A stretch of DNA of 64,000 nt from Massilia violaceinigra (GTDB taxonomy: Bacteria > Pseudomonadota > Gammaproteobacteria > Burkholderiales > Burkholderiaceae_D): positions 4,030,001-4,094,000 of the forward strand of contig NZ_CP024608.1 of assembly GCF_002752675.1 (NCBI RefSeq). The letters are read 5' to 3'. The position numbers were made by a program, and so were the translations under genes. This document shows, piece by piece, positions 1-9,400 of the stretch. Each line of letters opens with the position of its first letter. Position 1 is the first letter of the stretch. The notes under the pieces were generated by a model. It was not told the origin of the DNA and did not search any database. It worked only from the letters and a program-made list of their open reading frames with translations.

Positions 1-1380
1 ATCAACCTGAAACCGGTGTCCGAACGCAGCGATGGCGGCCAGGCCGTGATTGCGCGCCTGCGCCCGCAACTGGCCAAAGTGACTGGCGTGTCGATGTTCC
101 TCAATCCGGTGCAGGATCTGCGCATGGGCGGGCGCCAGTCCAACTCGACCTACCAGTACACCTTAAAGAGCGACAACCGGGCCGACCTCAAACTGTGGGC
201 CGGCAAGCTGGCCGACGCCATGAAACGGCAGCCTGCGCTGGTCGATGTCGACACCGACCAGGCCGAAAACGGGGTCGAGATGTTCGTCCAGATCGACAAG
301 GACAGCGCCGCGCGCCTGGGCATCAACCCGCGCGACGTCGATAATGCGCTCTACAACGCCTTCGGCCAGCGCCAGGTGACGACCATCTACGATGAACTCA
401 ATCAGTACAGCGTGATCATGGGCGTGGCAAAGCAGTACCAGCAGTCGCCCGAGGCGCTGAACGATGTGTACGTGCCTTCGCGCGGCACCGCCAGCGCCGG
501 TGGCACCGCCAGCGCCGGTGGCGCGGCCGCGCCTGCCAACACCACCGCGGCGCGCGATCCGTCCAGCGGCCAGGCCCTGAGCAGCGAAGCGACCACCATG
601 GTGCCGCTGTCGGCCATTGCCAGCTTTGCCGAAAGCTCGACGCCGACCTCCGTCAACCATCAGGATGGCGAACTGGCCACGACCGTGTCGTTCAACCTGG
701 CGCAGGGCAGCAACCTGGCCGATGGACAGGCGGCTGTGAAGCAGGCGGAGGCCGACATCGGCATGCCGAACAATGTGCGCGGCAGCTTCCAGGGTACGGC
801 GCGCGCGGCCGACGAGTCGAACAAGGAGCAGCCGATGCTGATCGCCGCGGCCATCGTCGTCATCTACATCGTGCTCGGCATCCTGTACGAAAGCCTGGTG
901 CATCCGATCACCGTGCTCTCGACCCTGCCGTCGGCCGGCGTGGGCGCGGTGCTGGCCCTGCTGCTGTTCAAGATGGAGTTTTCGATCATTGCCCTGATCG
1001 GCGTGTTTTTGCTGATCGGGATCGTGAAGAAGAATGCGATCCTGATCATCGACTTCGCGCTGGAAGCGGAGCGCACGCGCGGCCTGACCCCGCTCGAAGC
1101 GGTGCGCGAGGCCTGCCTGCTGCGTTTCCGCCCGATCCTGATGACGACCCTGGCCGCCGCACTGGGTGCCTTGCCGCTGGCGATCGGCTTCGGCGAAGGT
1201 TCGGAGCTGCGCCGCCCGCTCGGCATCGCCATCATCGGTGGCCTGATCGCCAGCCAGGTCCTGACCCTGCTCACCACGCCGGTGGTCTACGTCGTCATGG
1301 ACAAGCTGCGCCGCCGCAGCCCTGCCGAGCGCCAGCTCGGTCATCACGCCGACAACGCTGCCTCACCTAATCCACAATGA
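1..1380 (+). CDS. mdtC: RND multidrug efflux permease, MdtB/MdtC type (5' end outside window)
   Basis: This is the C-terminal ~459 residues of an inner-membrane RND (HAE1) proton/drug antiporter; the frame is open from base 1, so the start lies upstream. The visible part holds the second periplasmic porter region (motifs such as VQDLRMGGRQSN, NNAFGQRQ-like and RGSFQGTA) and the last membrane block with the strongly conserved stretches VLGILYESLVHP, STLPSAGVGA, GIVKKNAILIIDFALEA and LLRFRPILMTTLAA. Wording is closest to E. coli MdtC from memory; MdtB is the alternative. An unusual Gly/Ala/Thr/Ser-rich insertion containing a duplicated 18-bp unit interrupts the periplasmic domain near residues 160-195. 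It overlaps the next gene by four bases (ATGA), so pump and outer-membrane channel are translationally coupled. Confidence 0.93.
   Translation: MNLKPVSERSDGGQAVIARLRPQLAKVTGVSMFLNPVQDLRMGGRQSNSTYQYTLKSDNRADLKLWAGKLADAMKRQPALVDVDTDQAENGVEMFVQIDKDSAARLGINPRDVDNALYNAFGQRQVTTIYDELNQYSVIMGVAKQYQQSPEALNDVYVPSRGTASAGGTASAGGAAAPANTTAARDPSSGQALSSEATTMVPLSAIASFAESSTPTSVNHQDGELATTVSFNLAQGSNLADGQAAVKQAEADIGMPNNVRGSFQGTARAADESNKEQPMLIAAAIVVIYIVLGILYESLVHPITVLSTLPSAGVGAVLALLLFKMEFSIIALIGVFLLIGIVKKNAILIIDFALEAERTRGLTPLEAVREACLLRFRPILMTTLAAALGALPLAIGFGEGSELRRPLGIAIIGGLIASQVLTLLTTPVVYVVMDKLRRRSPAERQLGHHADNAASPNPQ
484..519 (+). repeat. 18-bp direct repeat inside the RND permease
   Basis: Two perfect tandem copies of an 18-bp unit (484-501 and 502-519) encode a duplicated GTASAG-type peptide. 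They sit in a low-complexity linker of the second periplasmic domain, where E. coli MdtC (from memory) has only a short turn. Recent slipped-strand duplication is the simplest explanation. Confidence 0.8.
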
Positions 1381-2774
1381 GTAATCCTATGCGCGCAATT
1401 GAGTTCCTTCGCCTTTTACCGCTGGCCGCTTTCCTGCTTGGCGGCTGCGCCGCCGGCCCGGCGTATGTGAAGCCCGGCACGCCCGAACCGGCGGCATTCA
1501 AGGAAGCGCAGGGCTGGTCGCCCGCCGCCCCGGCCGATGCGCTCGACCGCGGCCCGTGGTGGACCCTCTTCAACGATCCGGTCTTGAACGAACTGGCGGG
1601 GCAGATCGAGGTGTCGAACCAGAACGTGGCCGCCGCCGTGGCCTCGTATGCGCAATCGCGCGCGCTGGTGCAGCAGCAGCGCGCCGGCCTGTTCCCGAGC
1701 GTGTCGCTCAGTACGAGCGGCGAGCGTTCGGGCACGCGCAATGCCGGCGCCGACAACAATTACCGTCTCAACATCGGCACCAGCTGGGAGCCTGACCTGT
1801 GGGGCCGCCTGCGCGCCGGCGTGACCGCGGCCAGCGCCAACGCCCAGGCCAGCGCCGCCGATTTGGCCTCGGCGCGCCTGTCGGCCCAGGGCGAACTGGC
1901 GGCCAATTATTTTGTGGTGCGCCAGACCGACGCCCAGGCGGCGCTGCTGGCGACGACCATCGAAGGCTACCGGCGGGTGCTGCAGATCACGCGGAACCGC
2001 TTCGACGCCGGCATCGCCACCAAGTCCGACGTGCTGCAGGCGCAAACGCAATTGGCTAACGCCCAGATCGACGCCTTGTCGCTGGCGCGCCAGCGCGCCC
2101 AGTTCGAGCACGCCATCGCCATCTTGCTGGGCAAGGCGCCGGCCGACTTCACCCTGGCAAGCGCACCATGGCAGCCCTTCGTGCCTGAGATTCCCGTCGG
2201 CGTGCCATCGGCGCTGCTGCAGCGCCGGCCCGACATCGCCGCCGCCGAGCGGCGCGTGGCGTCGGCCAATGAGCAGATCGGCATCGCGCGCTCGGCCTAT
2301 TATCCGAATATCAGCTTGAACGGCTCCGTGGGCAACGCGGGCAGCCGCGTGTCGGACCTGTTCAGCGCCTCGAACGCGCTGTGGTCCTTCGGCCTGAGCG
2401 CCGCGCAAAGCCTGTTCAATGCCGGCGCCACGCGCGCCAGCGTGGCGGGCGCCGAGGCCGGGCAGCAGGCGGCGGTGGCGCGCTACCGGCAGACGGTGCT
2501 CGACGCCTTCGGCGACGTGGAAAACCAGCTCTCCGCCACGCGCGTGCTGGCGCAGCAGCTGGTGCTGCGGCGCCAGGCGTCCGAGTCGGCCGATCAGGTC
2601 GAGGCGCAGATGCTCAACCGCTACAAGGCGGGGCAGGTGGGATACAGCGACGTGGTGCAGGCCCAGGCCAGTGCGCTGTCGGCGCGGCGCGCGCTGGTGC
2701 AGGCGCAGGGCGACCGCCAGAGCACCGCAATTTCGTTAATTCAGGCATTGGGCGGCGGCTGGCAAGCGCAGTAA
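1377..2774 (+). CDS. Outer-membrane efflux lipoprotein, NodT/OprM family
   Basis: Outer-membrane factor of the tripartite RND pump encoded just upstream; it forms the trimeric TolC-like exit duct. A lipoprotein signal is clear: hydrophobic LLPLAAFLLGG followed by Cys, i.e. lipobox LLGGC with the Cys at residue 24 from the ATG at 1377 (or 20 from an in-frame ATG at 1389). Two OEP repeats follow, with family landmarks such as SWEPDLWGRLR, RRPDIAAAERR and SLFNAGATRA. Length 465 aa is normal. The ATGA overlap with the pump gene fixes the operon; the periplasmic adaptor is presumably upstream of the window. Confidence 0.92.
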   Translation: MSNPMRAIEFLRLLPLAAFLLGGCAAGPAYVKPGTPEPAAFKEAQGWSPAAPADALDRGPWWTLFNDPVLNELAGQIEVSNQNVAAAVASYAQSRALVQQQRAGLFPSVSLSTSGERSGTRNAGADNNYRLNIGTSWEPDLWGRLRAGVTAASANAQASAADLASARLSAQGELAANYFVVRQTDAQAALLATTIEGYRRVLQITRNRFDAGIATKSDVLQAQTQLANAQIDALSLARQRAQFEHAIAILLGKAPADFTLASAPWQPFVPEIPVGVPSALLQRRPDIAAAERRVASANEQIGIARSAYYPNISLNGSVGNAGSRVSDLFSASNALWSFGLSAAQSLFNAGATRASVAGAEAGQQAAVARYRQTVLDAFGDVENQLSATRVLAQQLVLRRQASESADQVEAQMLNRYKAGQVGYSDVVQAQASALSARRALVQAQGDRQSTAISLIQALGGGWQAQ

Positions 2775-2783
2775 AATAGACGT

Positions 2784-3284
2784 ATGAACACCACACCCTC
2801 CACATCCAGCAAAACCGAGCCCGCCTGTTACGAAGTGCGGCGCTCCACCATCCACGGCAATGGCGTCTTCGCCACCCGCGATATCGAACCGGGGGAGCAG
2901 ATCGCCGAATACACGGGCGAGCGCATCTCGTCCGACGAATCGGCGGTGCGCGCCGAAGCCGGCGGCGGCCCGGTCAACCACACCTTTTTCTTTTCGCTGG
3001 CCGATGGCATGGTGATCGATGGCGGCTGTGGCGGCAACGATTCGCGCTTCATCAACCACGCCTGCGAACCGAACTGCGAAGCGCAGGAAGACGAGGGCAG
3101 AGTGTTCATCTACGCGCTGCACCCGATCATGCGCGACGAAGAACTCAAATACAACTACGCGCTGATCTACGAAGAGCGGCACACGCCGGCCGTCAAGAAA
3201 GCCTTCGAATGCCGCTGCGGCGCGCCGACCTGCACCGGCACCATGCTGGCGCCAAAGAAGCGCAAGCGCGCCAAGGCAGGCTGA
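2784..3284 (+). CDS. Small SET-domain protein (putative lysine methyltransferase)
   Basis: A compact 166-aa protein made almost entirely of a SET domain plus post-SET cysteines. Visible signatures: GNGVF (residues 25-29, SAM-binding strand), EYTGERIS (42-49), the pseudoknot motif RFINHACEPNC (88-98), the ELTFDY-equivalent ELKYNY (120-125), and CRCGAPTC (143-150), which with C98 could bind Zn as in eukaryotic post-SET regions. A lysine/arginine-rich tail ends the protein. SET proteins use S-adenosylmethionine to methylate lysines; the bacterial substrate is unknown. It starts 9 bp after the efflux channel gene and ends 2 bp before the convergent WG-repeat gene. Start choice: first ATG, beginning 9 bases beyond the upstream stop codon. 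Confidence 0.85.
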   Translation: MNTTPSTSSKTEPACYEVRRSTIHGNGVFATRDIEPGEQIAEYTGERISSDESAVRAEAGGGPVNHTFFFSLADGMVIDGGCGGNDSRFINHACEPNCEAQEDEGRVFIYALHPIMRDEELKYNYALIYEERHTPAVKKAFECRCGAPTCTGTMLAPKKRKRAKAG

Positions 3285-3286
3285 CC

Positions 3287-6200
3287 TCAGCCAGCCTTGC
3301 CCGTGCTGCGGAAGGCGGGCGGCACCCGGCTTTCGCGCTTGTTATTGGTGCGCACGGCCAGCGCGTAGAGTGCGGCCGTCATCAGGCGTTTCGGCACATG
3401 CGCTACCGCCTCCGGGTCGATGCCGACCGCCAGGTCCACCATCGCCCGGGTGATGCGGCGCCCGGGGATTTGCGACAGCACCAGCGGATTGGAGCGCAGT
3501 TCCTCGAGCACCATTGCCTCGTCGGCTTCATTGAAAGCGCTGCGCGCGATGGTGCGCAGCCAGTCCGTGTCGACCGCCGGCCCGAATTCGGGCTCGTATT
3601 CGCTGCATAAGGACCGCACCTTGGCTGCCTCCCCGGCAGCCCGAAACGCCTGCCCGTTCGCGCGGTATGCGCTGGCCAGCACGTAGTGCATGTGCGCGGG
3701 ATCGTCGACATGCCCGAGGGCCAGCAGCGCGTCGCTGATCGCGCCTTCCCAATTCCTGTTCCACAGCCGGGTCCAGGCACGCAGTGCGTGCCAGCGGCAG
3801 CCGGTTTCCTTTGTCCCGGCCGGGCCCTGATGGCGCGCGATGATGCTTGTGGCGATATCTTCCTTGAGCGCGTCCGGCACGCCGGAAAACGCCTGCGTGT
3901 TGCGCTTGACCGCCGCCAGGCAAAGCTCGGGGCTGCGCAGCGCTTCGGGCAGGTAGCCCAGCGACATCGGATCGGTCTTGATCCAGTCCCGGCATACATC
4001 GGCGCTCAGGAGAGCCTCGGGGATCAGCGCAAGATCGCCGGCATCGACGCGCATGACCATGTCCGCCGTGATGGATGCCCGGGGGATGTGGCGCAGGTTG
4101 GCGCTGCTGCCGAGTCGGACCGTGGCGTACATGGTTTCGCTGCGCAGCCACAGGGGGACCGAGCCGAGATCGGCGCCGGCCGCCAGGGCCCTCATGCAAA
4201 ATTGTTCGTCGATCAGGCAACCCCAGACGTCGTAAAGGCAGTTGACGTCAAACGTGGTGGGGACGCGCGAGCCGCGCTTGTCGCGCCGGCACCAGTCATC
4301 GTCATCGCCGTACAGCGAGCGGGCCAGGGCCAGTCCCTCGGCCGTCATGCAGCGGCCCGGCACATCCGCGGCGTGATCGGCGCCACGCCTGATGATGCGT
4401 TCCAGCCGTGCCGGCGTTTGCAGGTGCGCCGGCAGTTCCTGGAGGGCGTCCGCGTCGCGCTCGACGGCGTAGTCCGCGACGGCGTCGTCGATCAGTTCCG
4501 GCGGCATGTGCGTGATGGCGTGTTTCGCACCATAGGCCCAGTCAAACCATTCCTGCGCGGTTTGCGGCACGGGTTTTACTTCGACCGCTGGCGCCGGAGC
4601 GGCCGGGCAGCGTCCTGCGAGCGCGGCCTCCAGCGTCTCCTTGGAAGGGGAGCAAAGCAGGCGGATGTTGTGCCATTCGTTGCCGTCGCCATTGTCGCTT
4701 TCCAGGTCTATGGACAGCCATAACTGGTTCGATTCGGGCCGGGGCGCATCCGGACCGGCAATCGGCTGGCGCAGCGCGACCTGCCATGCAGGCAGGCCGT
4801 CCCCGGGCGAGCCGTCCGGAACGTCGGGGTCCGGGTCGGCCGGCCCGAAGTGCGCAACCAGTCGCTCCATGCAACGCGTGTACATCGCTTCGGACATCCG
4901 CTCGCGTTCATAACTGAGGAATTCATACACGGCGTTTACGTGTCCGTCCACGTAGGACTGATAGATGCGGCGTGAGGTGCTGACCGATTTTGCCAGCTTC
5001 TCGTCGCTGTCGAGGTCATCGTCCTCATCCTCGTCGTCCTCGTCGTCCTCGTCGTCATCCTCATCCTCATCCTCATCCGTGCCGTCGGGCGCTTGCAGCA
5101 GGGCGTCGATATTGTGCAGTTTTTCTTCCGCCTTCAGCATCATCGCTTCCACGAAGGTGATCAGATCGTCCACGCTATCGATCGCTTCGAGCAGCGCATC
5201 GGCGGACACGGAGAAAAACGGATGGGGCATGTGCTGCGCCGCATGTGGCGCTCCTTGCCAGAGAAGGGCGCCAGCGGCGTCGTACAGTGCCGCATGGCGG
5301 CCTTTCGGCCCGCGCTCGGCGCGCAGGCGGTACGCCACGCGCGCATCGCGGTCGAGCAGGGCGACGCTCTTGTCGCTGGCGATGAAGGCAGCCAGGGGCG
5401 TATTCGCCTCGGCCGATACAACCATGCAGTCGTCATCCGTTACCGGTTCGAGCACGTCGGCGGGTGGCATGGCAATGCTTGCGTCGTCCCTGGCAATGGC
5501 CCATACGGGCGGCAGATCGACGGCGCCCTGCGGTGTTTGTTCGACGCCGGCGAAGCGCGCGATGCCGAATCCGAACTGGTTGAAACGGTGTGCCCAGCTG
5601 ACGTACACGCCGAAGTCCAGCGTTCCTTGCGCGTTGACGTACGCGCCGTTGGCTTCCACCGCGAACCCGCACGACATGCTCGGCGACAGGCGCCGCTTGT
5701 GGCGGATCACGTGCTCGCCGCGCGCGTTGATATAGCCGCCATCGTCCCAGCGCTCGCCGGCTTCTTCGCAGTAGGCCAGGCCGTCTGCATTGAATTGGCC
5801 GATCTTCCGGTGGCAAGGCTGCAAGATCCACTCTCCCCGCAGGCCGATCAGCCCAAACAGCTCACCGTCTTCCGAGGCCGGCGCCACACCTTGGGCGCTG
5901 AACGCCAGTGCCCTTGCGAAGCGCGGCGCGATGGCCCAGTCGCCGCTGGCGTCGATGTAGCCGAACAGGTCGCGCTTGGTGCTTGCCACGGCCAGGCCGG
6001 CGGCGCTGAAGCTACGCGCTTCGCGGAAGGCGCCTTTGAAGGCTGGCTTGCCGCTGGTGTCGATGTAGGTCCATTTGTTCGCGGCTGTCCGCACGGCTGC
6101 CAGTCCTGCGCTAAACGCCTGTGCGTCTTCGTACTGCGGCGCGATGACGGTGTTCCCTGTCAGGTCAAGATAGCCCCATCGCCCATCGCTGCAAAAGCGC

Positions 6201-6466
6201 GCCAGGCCGTTGTCGGCAAAGGTACGCGCCTTGTCGAGCGTCGGCTCGATCACCCACGCGCCGTGCGTATCAAGGTAGCCATAGCGGCCATCGGCCGCCT
6301 GGGCCGCCGCGATGCCGCCGCCCTGGCCATTGTCGTGGAAAGCACCCAGGACGTGGTTCAGGGCCGGGGCGGGCTGTGTTACCTGGCCATGGTTCAGCAC
6401 CAGCAGGTAGGGCTCTTCATCGGGGGCATGCATGTAATTTCGGATGAGGATTGGCTGCTCGATCAT
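3287..6466 (-). CDS. WG-repeat protein with C-terminal DUF4116-like helical repeats (copy 3 of tandem array)
   Basis: A 1059-aa cytosolic-looking protein with no signal peptide. Residues ~40-330 hold WG-type beta repeats (GYLDTHGAWVI, WGYLDLTGNTVI, FGYIDASGDWAI), each about 45 aa. A middle alpha-rich part contains an extreme acidic tract (~residues 465-495), followed by a segment with PESNQLWL and SKETLEAALAG that is shared with both neighbouring paralogs. From ~650 on come leucine-rich helical repeats of DUF4116 flavour (IPEALLSADVC, LPEALRSPELC, VPDALKEDI). Function unknown; WG repeats are generally taken as interaction modules. It is the last gene of a three-gene minus-strand tandem, 29 bp after copy 2, so probably co-transcribed. 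Confidence 0.85.
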   Translation of the reverse strand: MIEQPILIRNYMHAPDEEPYLLVLNHGQVTQPAPALNHVLGAFHDNGQGGGIAAAQAADGRYGYLDTHGAWVIEPTLDKARTFADNGLARFCSDGRWGYLDLTGNTVIAPQYEDAQAFSAGLAAVRTAANKWTYIDTSGKPAFKGAFREARSFSAAGLAVASTKRDLFGYIDASGDWAIAPRFARALAFSAQGVAPASEDGELFGLIGLRGEWILQPCHRKIGQFNADGLAYCEEAGERWDDGGYINARGEHVIRHKRRLSPSMSCGFAVEANGAYVNAQGTLDFGVYVSWAHRFNQFGFGIARFAGVEQTPQGAVDLPPVWAIARDDASIAMPPADVLEPVTDDDCMVVSAEANTPLAAFIASDKSVALLDRDARVAYRLRAERGPKGRHAALYDAAGALLWQGAPHAAQHMPHPFFSVSADALLEAIDSVDDLITFVEAMMLKAEEKLHNIDALLQAPDGTDEDEDEDDDEDDEDDEDEDDDLDSDEKLAKSVSTSRRIYQSYVDGHVNAVYEFLSYERERMSEAMYTRCMERLVAHFGPADPDPDVPDGSPGDGLPAWQVALRQPIAGPDAPRPESNQLWLSIDLESDNGDGNEWHNIRLLCSPSKETLEAALAGRCPAAPAPAVEVKPVPQTAQEWFDWAYGAKHAITHMPPELIDDAVADYAVERDADALQELPAHLQTPARLERIIRRGADHAADVPGRCMTAEGLALARSLYGDDDDWCRRDKRGSRVPTTFDVNCLYDVWGCLIDEQFCMRALAAGADLGSVPLWLRSETMYATVRLGSSANLRHIPRASITADMVMRVDAGDLALIPEALLSADVCRDWIKTDPMSLGYLPEALRSPELCLAAVKRNTQAFSGVPDALKEDIATSIIARHQGPAGTKETGCRWHALRAWTRLWNRNWEGAISDALLALGHVDDPAHMHYVLASAYRANGQAFRAAGEAAKVRSLCSEYEPEFGPAVDTDWLRTIARSAFNEADEAMVLEELRSNPLVLSQIPGRRITRAMVDLAVGIDPEAVAHVPKRLMTAALYALAVRTNNKRESRVPPAFRSTGKAG
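5016..5078 (+). repeat. Trinucleotide (TCC/TCG/TCA) microsatellite encoding an acidic tract
   Basis: A run of ~60 bases built of tcc/tcg/tca triplets on the plus strand reads as GAG/GAC/GAT codons on the minus strand, giving ~20 consecutive Asp/Glu residues in the middle of the WG-repeat protein at 3287-6466. The other two paralogs have shorter, mixed acidic linkers at the same place. Expansion by triplet steps keeps frame. Confidence 0.8.
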
Positions 6467-6495
6467 GTGCGGACGGCTTTCGTGTGAGTGATTGT

Positions 6496-9400
6496 TCAGA
6501 CGGACGATGTGGCGAGCGCGCCAAGGACGGCTTCACGCAGTGGCGCGGGCACGTCGTCGATCACCCAGCTATTTGCGCGCACCGATGCGATGCACAGGGC
6601 GAGCGTGCGCAACTCCGGCGGCACATGTTTCAGTTGGTAGCCTTGCTCGTTCACGGCGGAGAGACAAAACGCCTCGCTCATGACCGGCGGCGGAAGCTGC
6701 TCGAAGTGCTTGCAGCCTTCCCTGAATGCCAGTTCGTAGAGCGCTGTCGTCATCAGGCGTCGCGGCACGAATTGCACGGCTTGCGCATCGACGCCAACGG
6801 CCAGGTCGACCATTGCGCGGGTGATGCGTCGCCTCGGGATGGTTGCCAGCAGGTGCGGCTGCGATGCCAGTTCTTCCAGCAGCGTTGCGTCGTCCGCCTG
6901 GCTTGCCGCCCCCTGTGCCAGGGCGTGCAGCCAGGCGATATCGGCGTCTGCGTCGAACCGGGGAACGTAGTCGCTCCACAGCGACAGCACCTTGGCCGCT
7001 TCCAGCGCGGCGCGCTGAAGATCGCCTTTATCGCGCCAGGCGCTGGCAAGCACGTAGTGCATGTGCACCGGGGAGTCGGTGCGGCCGATTGCGCACTGGG
7101 CATCGGCGATCGCTGCATCGCGATCGCCGTTTGCCAGATGTGTCCAGGCGCGCAAGGCATGCCAGCGGCTGCCGGTGCCGCCCGCCGCGCCCGGATCGCG
7201 CGCGATCAGCGCGTTGGCCACTGTCTCCCTGAGCGCATCGGGCACCGCGGCAAACGCGTCCTCGTTCTTCAGAACCGCCCGCAGGCACAGTTCCTCGGTC
7301 AGCAGCGCGGGCGGGATGCGTGCCATCAGCTTCGGGTTGCCCCGGCTGGCCACGTACTCGGCAAGTTCCGGCGTGATCGCCGAGCGGTCAATGAAATAGA
7401 TGTTGTTGATGTTCGCGGCAAGCGCCATGCCGGCGATCTTCTCGCTGTGCAGCCACCACGGTACATGGCGGATATTCGCATCGTTGAACAAGGCCGTCTC
7501 GCACATTTTCTCGTCGAGCAGGCAGCCCCAGATGTGGTCCAGGCACGCATGATCAAGTTTGGAGGGGATGGCCGAATTGCGCGCGTCGTAGTACTTCCAT
7601 TCGGGGTTGCCGGCATATAGCGAGCGCGCCAGGGCCAGGCCGTCGGCGTTCATGACCATCGGCGGGATGTTCGCTGCAGTCGATGCGTCACGCCGAATCA
7701 GCGCCTCCAGCCGTGCAGCGGTTTGCAAACGCGGCGGCAAGAACGGGTAAGCGCGGATGTCGGACTCGATGGCGGCATCGGCGATTGCGTCGTCGATCAG
7801 TTCCTCTGGCATGGTAAGGATGGTTTCAGGCGATGCGCGTACGCGCGCCAGGCACTCGCCAGTGTCTGGTGCGTGATCGCCGTCATCGTCGTCAACGCGG
7901 TAGGCTAGGTCGCGGCCGGTGAGAGCTGCTTCCAGCGTCTCTTTCGAGGGTGCGCAAACCAGCCAGATGTGGTGCCATACGTCGCCGTCACCATAGCCGA
8001 CCTGGGTGGAAATGCCCAGCCAGAGCTGGTTCGATTCCGGCCGCGCCGATTCCGGTCCTGCCACCGGTTGGGCAAGCTGGATACACCAGGCCACGGTGTC
8101 GGGCGTGGCCGCTTCGCCGGCGTAATCGGGGTCGCGCTCCGGTGAACCGAAGCGCTGCGTCAGGCGTACCACGCAGCGCGCATGCATCGCTTCCATCAGC
8201 GCTTGCCGTTCGGCCGCGAGAAACTCATAGCGGGCGTTTTCATCCTCGTCGAGATAGGAGCGGAAGATGCGGTGTCGCGTACGTAACAACTTCGCCAGCT
8301 GCTCTTCGTTGCTGAGGCTATCGTCGTACTCCTCGAAGTCATCTTTATCGTTGTTGTAAATGGTCCCTTCGTCCTCGCCGCTTGCCAGCATCTGCAGCAA
8401 CCCATCGATATTGTGAAGTTTGCCCTCGGCTGCCTGCACCATCGATTCGGCCAGCCCGGTCAGATCGTCGAACTTGCCGAGTTCAGTGAGAAGGGAATCG
8501 GCGGACGCTGAAAAGAAGAACATCGGTGCATGCAGCACGGCGTTTGGTGCCCCTTTCCACAACAGCTGGCCGGCGCCGTCGTACAGCGCGGGGTATTTGC
8601 CCTCGGGGCAAGGCTCTGAATACCAGCGGTAGGCGATGCGCGCGTCGCGGTCGATCAGGACGATGCTCCTGGCGGGAGGGGCGCCGTCCGGCCGGGCGAC
8701 GCGCGTGTCGCTCGCCAGGAAGGCGACCAGCGGTGTGTTCGCTTCCGACGGAACGACATGCGCATGCTGAACCTTGAGCGGTTCAATGACGTCGGCGGGC
8801 GTCGCGACGAAGGTGCCGTCGGTGCGGGCGATACCCCATGCAGGCGCTTGCGTTGCACTGCGCAGATGCGCGACCGCGAAGCCGTCGGCGTTGAACTGGT
8901 CGCACCAGTCCAGGGAAGCGTCGAATGACAGCTCGCCTTGCGCAGTCATGCACGTGCGATGGGAATCGACGGCAATCCCGCACTGCATGGTCTGCGACAA
9001 GCGGTCCATGTCGCGAATGACGAGCACACCATGCGTGTCGAGATAGCCGTCATGGTTGTACGACTCCCTGCAGAAGGCGAGATTGTCGTCATTGAAGTCG
9101 TGGATTTGCTCGTAAGACGGCTCAAGAACCCATTTGCCTTGCTGGTCGATGAGGCCATATTTGTTGTTTTTCTCGGTTGCCGGCGCTACGCCTGCCGGCG
9201 CGAACGCGTACGGCAATGCAAAGCGCGGCGCGATCGCCCAGGCGCCAGTGCGGTCGATGTAGCCGTATTTGCTGGAGGTGCCGCGCGCGGCGGCCAGGCC
9301 GATCACGCTGAACGAGTTGGCGAGGCCGAAGCTGGCGTCGAATGCGAATTGACCGCTCATGTCGATGTAGCGCCATTTGTTTCGTCCCATCTGAACGGCG

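Noticed and set aside
163-1347. Long antisense open frame over the RND permease and similar long antisense frames over the other genes (for example over htpG, dapE and the FGGY kinase)
   Set aside because: Their His/Arg/Gln/Gly-rich translations mirror high-GC third-position bias of the real genes on the other strand and contain no recognisable domain.
4965-5735. Plus-strand frame with a long poly-serine stretch
   Set aside because: It is the antisense reading of the Asp/Glu microsatellite in the WG-repeat gene.
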